Assembly: GCF_014651495.1 (NCBI RefSeq)
Contig: NZ_BMWZ01000007.1
Span: forward strand, 186,001-250,000
DNA length: 64,000 bases
Reading direction: 5' to 3'
DNA from: Algibacter mikhailovii
GTDB lineage: Bacteria > Bacteroidota > Bacteroidia > Flavobacteriales > Flavobacteriaceae
Made by a program: the position numbers and the translations under genes
In this document: piece after piece, positions 62,105 through 64,000 of the stretch
Layout of the letters: each line of letters opens with the position of its first letter
How positions within the stretch are numbered: position 1 is the first letter of the stretch
The notes under the pieces: generated by a model
The model's input: only the letters and a program-made list of their open reading frames with translations
What the model was told of the DNA's origin: nothing
The model's database searches: none

Positions 62105-63400
62105 TTACAATAGTTCTTTAAAATCACTTGATTCAATGATTTTTTTAAAGTTATTGGTGTTGAGTAATTCAAAAATAGCCTGTTTCTTATTGGTGCTATT
62201 TTCATAAAAAGACTTACATATTAAAAATCCCATAGTATATCCCAAATTACTTGGTCGGTCTGTAATGGCACCTCCATTGTGCATCCATTTAGATAAATCT
62301 TGGCCATAAATATCACGTTTAAGTTCATGCATGATAAACATATAATTACTATCTATTTGTAAATAATCAAGATTTCGTTGTACACCAGGACTCACCTGAT
62401 TATTTTCTGCAAGTAATGATACCAAAAAGTCACAAACACCTTCTTCTATTAATTTTCCGAGTAATAATGCGCTGTTTTCAAAATCTGAATACGACTGTTG
62501 AAAATGCATAAGTTCATGTACCAAATCATACTTCATATTACTATATTCGGTAATTGTTGATAATTGCCATTCACTTAGGTTCTTTAAAGGCATGTCCTTT
62601 GATTTTGCAAACATATCAGCGCCAATAAATAGGGCAGACTCCGTAAGTGTACCCGTTCCATTGAGTAAATCTGGAACCAGATAGGTCTTAGGAAAAACGG
62701 CTTTGGGATATAATATTGAAAATTTTTGCATCATCAATTCTGATTGCTGGGATACCTTATTTAGCTTCTCAGCAGTCAAGTAATTTTTTAAATAGGTATA
62801 GTATTCTGAGTTTTTTTTAATCATAACCTGATACATGTTTTCCGTGTTTTCATACCTAATATGATAGTAATCTTTTAGGGCATTTGAGCCTTCACAAATG
62901 TATTCAGACAGGTGTTTTTTTGCATGGATTGTATCGTTTAAGGCTTGGTCAAAATAATTCCAAAATCGATCAATGGGTGTCGTGATAACTTCAAAATTTT
63001 CAACCGATCCATTTTTAACTTTTATGTCATTTAAAAGCCTATCTAATTCAGGACGTAATGCACTAGTCTGGCTTTCTTTTTCTATGCCAACTTTATCTAA
63101 AATGTACGGACTATTCATCCCGAAGTTGATTGCGCGCTTAATAGAAATTAAGGCTGAATCTATGTGGTTTGCCTCACCAAATTGCCATGCCGCATAGACA
63201 AATAATTCTGACGATTCATTTTTAGTGCCAGCTTCAAAATACAATTGTGCGGCTTGAGAATGATTACCTGCAGCCCGAAGCGAGTCGGTTGTTAATCCTA
63301 TGGCCCCCAAGTCAACCAAATTACAAGGTTTTTGTAGTTTCGTTTCAGTTTGACAGGCTAAAAGCAAAATCGAAAAAAGAAGGACTAGATTGTATTTCAT
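62105..63400 (-). CDS. Lipoprotein with HExxH metalloprotease-like domain
   Basis: Lipoprotein of 431 residues (lipobox LLLAC, Cys16). Residues about 40-110 have a short helical repeat character (AAQLYFEAGTKNESSELFVYAAW), perhaps TPR-like. The C-terminal part contains a zinc-protease motif, YDLVHELMHFQQSYSDFEN, with a downstream Glu-bearing segment LIEEGVCDFLVSLLAEN, as in DUF2268-type predicted Zn-dependent proteases. Substrate unknown. The gene stands between a sulfatase operon and a GyrI-like gene, with no tight spacing to either. Confidence 0.7.
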   Translation of the reverse strand: MKYNLVLLFSILLLACQTETKLQKPCNLVDLGAIGLTTDSLRAAGNHSQAAQLYFEAGTKNESSELFVYAAWQFGEANHIDSALISIKRAINFGMNSPYILDKVGIEKESQTSALRPELDRLLNDIKVKNGSVENFEVITTPIDRFWNYFDQALNDTIHAKKHLSEYICEGSNALKDYYHIRYENTENMYQVMIKKNSEYYTYLKNYLTAEKLNKVSQQSELMMQKFSILYPKAVFPKTYLVPDLLNGTGTLTESALFIGADMFAKSKDMPLKNLSEWQLSTITEYSNMKYDLVHELMHFQQSYSDFENSALLLGKLIEEGVCDFLVSLLAENNQVSPGVQRNLDYLQIDSNYMFIMHELKRDIYGQDLSKWMHNGGAITDRPSNLGYTMGFLICKSFYENSTNKKQAIFELLNTNNFKKIIESSDFKELL

Positions 63401-63485
63401 TTTATTGATTTTTAAATATCGCGCTTTTTAGTTTCAAATGTTGTAGCCTTATTCAGATGGGTTCATCATTACTTACAAGGTTATT

Positions 63486-63959
63486 TTATTCAATTGGAAT
63501 ACAGATGTCAATTATCGTTTTTTTAAGTGGATGTGTATTAGAATTATTTTGATAAACTTCAAAAGCGTCTTTTTTTGAAACTTTTAAATTGTTTTTATGT
63601 ATCCAATCAAACATTTCAAGCCAGGCTTCTTTAAATTCAAAAAATGAAATTTCATATCTGCCAACAACACATTTCCCAGCGTTTAATTCTGTTTTTTTGA
63701 TCTCATTTGTTGGTTCAAAAGGTTTGTTCGCTATGATACAGGCACTTTGTCGGACATTATACATTCCAACTACGTTTGGGTCATCGTGATAAATAGTTAA
63801 GGTTTTGTTCGTTTTAGGGTTTGAAAATCCATTGGAACGCGCCCATTGCATGAGTTTACCATAAGCTGCTCCAATGCCTTGAAAACTTCCTTGGTATTCT
63901 ACCTTCGCAAGAGTGATTTTCCTTAATTCTAAAACTCTAATACGTTTTGCTTTTTTCAA
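63486..63959 (-). CDS. GyrI-like/AraC effector-binding domain protein
   Basis: Protein of about 157 residues matching the GyrI-like small-molecule-binding domain found at the C-terminus of some AraC regulators: LAKVEYQGSFQGIGAAYGKLMQWA, TIYHDDPNVVG, GKCVVGRYEISFFEF and VYQNNSNTHPLKKTIIDICIPIE at the end. No helix-turn-helix precedes it. The frame opens only at a TTG (63959), right after an in-frame TAG and TAA. It may be a stand-alone ligand-binding protein with a TTG start, or the remaining effector half of a broken AraC regulator near the window edge. Confidence 0.7.
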   Translation of the reverse strand: MKKAKRIRVLELRKITLAKVEYQGSFQGIGAAYGKLMQWARSNGFSNPKTNKTLTIYHDDPNVVGMYNVRQSACIIANKPFEPTNEIKKTELNAGKCVVGRYEISFFEFKEAWLEMFDWIHKNNLKVSKKDAFEVYQNNSNTHPLKKTIIDICIPIE

Positions 63960-64000
63960 CTTCTAAACTTATGTTTTTTAACTACTAATCATTTCAGATA

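Noticed and set aside
1-64000. CRISPR arrays, tRNA/rRNA genes, prophage or complete insertion sequences
   Set aside because: I saw no regularly spaced direct repeats, cloverleaf-like sequences, transposase or phage structural genes; weak tRNA-like sequences cannot be excluded without a dedicated scan.

Overview
The window looks like a chromosomal segment of a low-GC member of the Flavobacteriaceae (phylum Bacteroidota). Evidence: very AT-rich intergenic DNA, a type IX secretion 'type B' sorting domain on a secreted LRR protein, candidate Bacteroidota -7 promoter elements (TANNTTTG), many lipoproteins, and protein sequences (RNase R, RnpA next to an S41 protease, ElaA-type GNAT) of flavobacterial character. 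No tRNA, rRNA, CRISPR array, complete insertion sequence or phage gene was seen.

Layout. 1-10 kb: DUF2807 envelope protein, RNase R, an AT-rich 700-bp gap with one perfect DnaA box and several degenerate ones (candidate oriC or regulatory region), then rpiB, a CDF zinc exporter and a GNAT protein. Next on the minus strand come an OmpA/LRR secreted pair and rnpA with a C-terminal processing protease. 10-13.3 kb: a GCS2-type carboxylate-amine ligase fused to a CBS pair, followed by an aspartoacylase-like Zn hydrolase; this looks like a small amide-forming/amide-cleaving unit. 13-20 kb: outer-membrane protein, YtcJ-type amidohydrolase, M1 and S8 lipoprotein peptidases, MBL hydrolase. 20-25.4 kb: ion-transport group (SulP permease with an extra C-terminal domain, universal stress protein, divergent Na+/H+ antiporter). 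25.5-30.2 kb: four-gene efflux operon (TolC, HlyD, two ABC-2 permeases, no ATPase). 30.2-30.5 kb: a decayed 5' piece of an enolase gene.

30.7-57 kb is dominated by exported hydrolases for amide and peptide bonds: P1/DmpA peptidase, C11 peptidase, several amidohydrolases, gamma-glutamyltransferase, an MBL protein, alpha/beta hydrolases, a BNR/sortilin-like repeat protein, penicillin acylase, and a 974-residue M61 peptidase-amidohydrolase fusion. No SusC/SusD pair accompanies them. Embedded in this stretch are Dps, a frameshifted membrane gene and a translationally overlapping App1-type phosphatase/diacylglycerol-kinase pair. 57-64 kb holds OsmC, a zinc alcohol dehydrogenase, an arylsulfatase-DUF302 operon with an atypical sulfatase active-site motif, a Zn-protease-like lipoprotein and a GyrI-like ligand-binding protein lacking a DNA-binding domain.

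Most promising for new biology: the M61-amidohydrolase fusion, the GCS2-CBS/aspartoacylase pair, the App1/DagK pair, and the atypical sulfatase. No clear large novel defence or biosynthetic system was found. All functions are inferred from motifs by eye.
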